A stretch of DNA of 64,000 bases from Vitis vinifera (Eukaryota; Streptophyta; Magnoliopsida; Vitales; Vitaceae): positions 19,998,001-20,062,000 of the forward strand of contig NC_081819.1 of the NCBI RefSeq assembly GCF_030704535.1, read 5' to 3'. Position numbers and translations under genes: made by a program. The notes below the pieces were generated by a model. The model was not told where the DNA came from. It made no database searches and saw only the letters and a program-made list of their open reading frames with translations. This document shows positions 63,420-64,000 of the stretch, piece after piece. Position 1 is the stretch's first letter, and each line of letters opens with the position of its first letter.

Positions 63420-63514
63420 AATCCAATAGAATCAATCTGAAGCAAGTAGCCCAAATACTTAACCTGAACAAGAGATCAAGGAATTGGCACAGAAAATAAG
63501 TTTCAGGAACTCGG

Positions 63515-63522
63515 TATTTATA
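63515..63522 (-). promoter_or_regulatory. TATA box of copy D
   Basis: TATAAATA on the minus strand about 96 bp upstream of the ATG, conserved although the gene carries a stop. Confidence 0.65.
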
Positions 63523-63529
63523 AGTTCTG

Positions 63530-64000
63530 CACCCCTCAAAAAAAATGCAAAACATATCTAGAACTCCAATAGTACTAGTGCTCAAAACACATGGGAAACT
63601 ATATGCAGCCGGAGAGAGGAAATAAGAACAAAAAAAAAAAGCATCCGATTCAGGAGATTGCACCCTCGTATGGGTTTCGATCTTCTGGATTGTTTAAGGA
63701 GAGTTGGCCTCCTTTTTGGGTTTCATACGGAATGTCCTCTTGAGAATATGGATCACATGCATGTGAATGTGATCAAACATCTCACCTCTTCTTCCTATAT
63801 GGTCTAGATGGAGTGAATTCCTTAGCAGGAGTTGACTTAGCCCATCATGTCCTACATTCATTCATTGCCCTGGTTACTCTCTTTGAACCATGCAAGTACA
63901 ATGCATATCATCAATATCCATCCAAGGGAAATGCAAGACTTCATACAGCAGTTTGGATCCACTTTAAAGCTTGATACTGTTAGCTTAATTTTCAAGGCCG
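63530..64000 (-). repeat. Upstream block of unit D, running off the window
   Basis: Matches the upstream blocks of units 0, A, B and C (CATACGGAATGTCCTCTTGA, GAGTGAATTCCTTAGCAGGA, CAGTTTGGATCCACTTTAAA). A segment at about 63610-63725 is not present in the other units and looks like a small insertion. The array may continue past 64000. Confidence 0.6.

Overview
The window is nuclear DNA of a woody eudicot plant. Its introns have GT-AG borders, its long spacers are AT-rich, and its host genes belong to plant families: HD-Zip I, CYP78A, TAC1, a SHOU4-like protein and a MIR166 hairpin. The style of the hAT-like MITEs and of the genes suggests grapevine (Vitis) or a close relative. That assignment is inference from recognition, not from a search.

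Layout. 1-5,000 holds a MIR166 precursor on the minus strand (3693-3871), in CT/GA-rich flanks. 5,000-15,000 is a gene-free AT-rich desert with several MITEs, including one MITE nested in another at 8511-8866, and an ABRE/G-box cluster near 12.9-13.1 kb. 15,017-15,861 is a two-exon HD-Zip class I transcription factor of the ATHB7/ATHB12 type. 17,757 holds an intact tRNA-Leu(UAG). 18,114-21,203 is a four-exon membrane protein of the SHOU4/At1g16860 family. 22,086-23,876 (minus) is a five-exon ubiquitin-ribosomal protein eL40 fusion gene that keeps its introns and promoter motifs but has decayed into a pseudogene. 30,563-32,260 is an intact two-exon CYP78A cytochrome P450. 35.2-35.75 kb is a degenerate tandem repeat rich in telo-box motifs. 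42,191-43,578 (minus) is TAC1, a branch-angle gene of the IGT family whose first coding exon has only two codons. 45.25-47.27 kb is a badly decayed Ty1/copia pol fossil.

49.8-64 kb is a tandem segmental duplication. It carries four copies (A-D, all minus) of an intronless gene for a proline-rich, probably disordered protein of about 280-300 residues that I cannot assign to a named family. Copies sit 3.0-3.3 kb apart and share the promoter (a TATA box about 100 bp before the ATG) and the 3' flank. A fifth, gene-less copy of the upstream segment lies at 49.8-50.6 kb. Copy D has an internal stop codon. Copies C and D share an in-frame deletion relative to copy B. A TIR element and a copia RT scrap separate B from C.

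Functionally the single-copy genes are unrelated neighbours, as usual in plants. They cover leaf/meristem patterning (MIR166, CYP78A, TAC1), ABA/drought response (HD-Zip I) and secretion/cell-wall control (SHOU4-like). Nothing in the window is organised as an operon.
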